From contig NZ_JBIWGZ010000004.1 of the NCBI RefSeq assembly GCF_044763875.1, positions 372,001 to 436,000 of the forward strand: DNA of 64,000 nucleotides, in the 5' to 3' direction. The notes under the pieces were generated by a model. That model searched no databases. It saw only the letters and a list, made by a program, of their open reading frames with translations, and was not told the origin of the DNA. A program made the position numbers and the translations under genes. Each line of letters begins with the position of its first letter. Position 1 is the first letter of the stretch. Positions 63,052-64,000 of this stretch are shown here, piece after piece. Source of the stretch: Rummeliibacillus sp044763875 (lineage in GTDB: Bacteria > Bacillota > Bacilli > Bacillales_A > Planococcaceae).

Positions 63052-64000
63052 TTACAAAAAGTGGTTTTGAGGATTTTTTAATGCACTTGCAATTTTCCTA
63101 ATTCCTTCATCAATTCGATTGGCGTCAATATTTGAAACATTCAACTTCAAAATCCGCTCGTGGTAAAAGTCATCTAAATAATTTCTTTCAACTGAATCCA
63201 GATATATGCCTTCTTCTTGTAAATGATAATCAAATGATTTCAAATTCACACGCTTGGGCAACACAATATGACTATGCATTACAATTTCTGATGTAGATTC
63301 GTAGGTAGGTAAATGATCTAGTATTGATTGATGCAGAATTTTCGCACGTGCATGATAGATGTTACTGACTTTCGTTTTATTATGTTCAAACATACCATTT
63401 CTCAAATAGAGATATAATGCGGCTTGTGAAATCATAGAGCTGTCGATATCCGATGTCATTTTGTATTTTTGAAAAATGTCAATAATTGAAGGAGGAAGAA
63501 CCGCCAATCCAACTCTTAACCCAGGAAACATAATTTTTGAAAAACTTTTTAAATAGATGACTTTATCATGGTAATCATCAGCAAAAAGAGGATCGTTCTT
63601 CGGATTGTATTCAAAATCTGCTAAATAATCATCTTCTAAAATGTATACATTATATTGGTGTGCTAATTGTAAAATAGCCTCTTTTTCTTTTTTACCGTAT
63701 GAAGATCCTAAAGGATTATGGAAGCGTGGCATTGTATAAAAAAATTTAATATCTTCTTCTTGAAATATTTGTTCTAGTCGACCTAAATCAATACCTTTCG
63801 CGGTACGTTGAATTCCTATTGCTGGCAGCTGTAGGTTTTTCAGCAGATCCATATATAAATGATAGCTAGGTTGTTCAACTAGAATGGTGGAACGATTATT
63901 TGGAAAGGGTATAATACTTAATAAAGAAAGAGCCTGTTGAACACCTGTAGTGATGAAAATCTGTTCTTTATGCGTGAATACTTGGTAAGATTCTAACAGT
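63052..64000 (-). CDS. MocR/PdxR-type PLP regulator, 5' end outside window
   Basis: About 315 C-terminal residues. The frame is open to the window end, so an ATG near 63852 is internal. It reads HKEQIFITTGVQQALSLLSI, YTMPRFHNPLGSSYG, DDYLADFEY and SFSKIMFPGLRVG with the PLP-binding Lys. This is the aminotransferase-like domain of MocR regulators; the GntR HTH should lie beyond 64000. Probably controls vitamin B6 or amino-acid metabolism; target unknown. Confidence 0.88.
   Translation of the reverse strand, partial: LLESYQVFTHKEQIFITTGVQQALSLLSIIPFPNNRSTILVEQPSYHLYMDLLKNLQLPAIGIQRTAKGIDLGRLEQIFQEEDIKFFYTMPRFHNPLGSSYGKKEKEAILQLAHQYNVYILEDDYLADFEYNPKNDPLFADDYHDKVIYLKSFSKIMFPGLRVGLAVLPPSIIDIFQKYKMTSDIDSSMISQAALYLYLRNGMFEHNKTKVSNIYHARAKILHQSILDHLPTYESTSEIVMHSHIVLPKRVNLKSFDYHLQEEGIYLDSVERNYLDDFYHERILKLNVSNIDANRIDEGIRKIASALKNPQNHFL

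Noticed and set aside
1..64000. tRNA, rRNA or CRISPR loci
   Set aside because: No cloverleaf with TTCRANY arm, rRNA core sequence or spaced repeat array was seen.

Overview
This window is low-GC DNA from a Gram-positive Bacillales bacterium. Evidence is AT-rich codon use, strong AGGAGG-type ribosome binding sites, TTG and GTG starts, many U-tract hairpin terminators, and families typical of Bacillus and Planococcaceae (PiT/DUF47 operon, DUF2334 protein, M60 peptidase behind a c-di-GMP riboswitch, C69 dipeptidase, CynX-type MFS, MocR regulator). A Lysinibacillus/Solibacillus-like host is my inference. No rRNA, tRNA or CRISPR array is visible.

Layout. 1-2395: the 5' part of an RND efflux pump gene (minus strand). 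3308-7390: a tight operon of a chemoreceptor, a short-chain dehydrogenase and a sodium:solute symporter. 7557-11608: a reduced prophage holding replication and lysis genes only. 11800-15375: a phospholipase-D-like nuclease/helicase (DUF3427 type) convergent with a NUDIX hydrolase. 16370-21931: GMC oxidoreductase, EamA exporter, HsmA-type membrane protein, and an ABC exporter with a 53-residue membrane partner. 22300-22520: a palindrome-rich repeat element. 22800-25971: a DUF2334/FG-GAP protein and a family 2 glycosyltransferase, probably for an exopolysaccharide. 26301-27955: phosphate transport, bracketed by two 124-bp direct repeats. 28831-32219: a secreted M60 peptidase with its c-di-GMP-I riboswitch, promoter and terminator.

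32230-50800 is an accessory region. It holds three acidic paralogues (about 160 residues) that look like immunity proteins plus a broken fourth copy, a toxin-like tail, an IS3 remnant, and a 1396-residue protein with a HEPN-like N-terminus, a STAND/NACHT NTPase and Sel1 repeats (the best candidate for a new defence system). It also holds three related promoter/leader segments that feed secreted-protein genes, two of them broken, and a truncated CheY-like gene. 50864-64000 is mostly transport and regulation: isochorismatase-like protein, MFS, DedA, MarR, an MFS/TetR pair with two matching operators, CynX MFS with a divergent XRE-cupin regulator, a nucleotidyltransferase, a MerR regulator divergent from a flavin reductase with two 19-bp-spacer promoters, a PaiB remnant and a partial MocR regulator.

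Themes. Sensing, uptake and oxidation of one substrate (3308-7390). c-di-GMP control of a surface mucinase-like enzyme next to polysaccharide synthesis. At least two candidate defence loci among mobile-element debris. Several families of short interspersed repeats, some with stems that co-vary around a fixed loop. All family assignments are by reading motifs; no database search was run.
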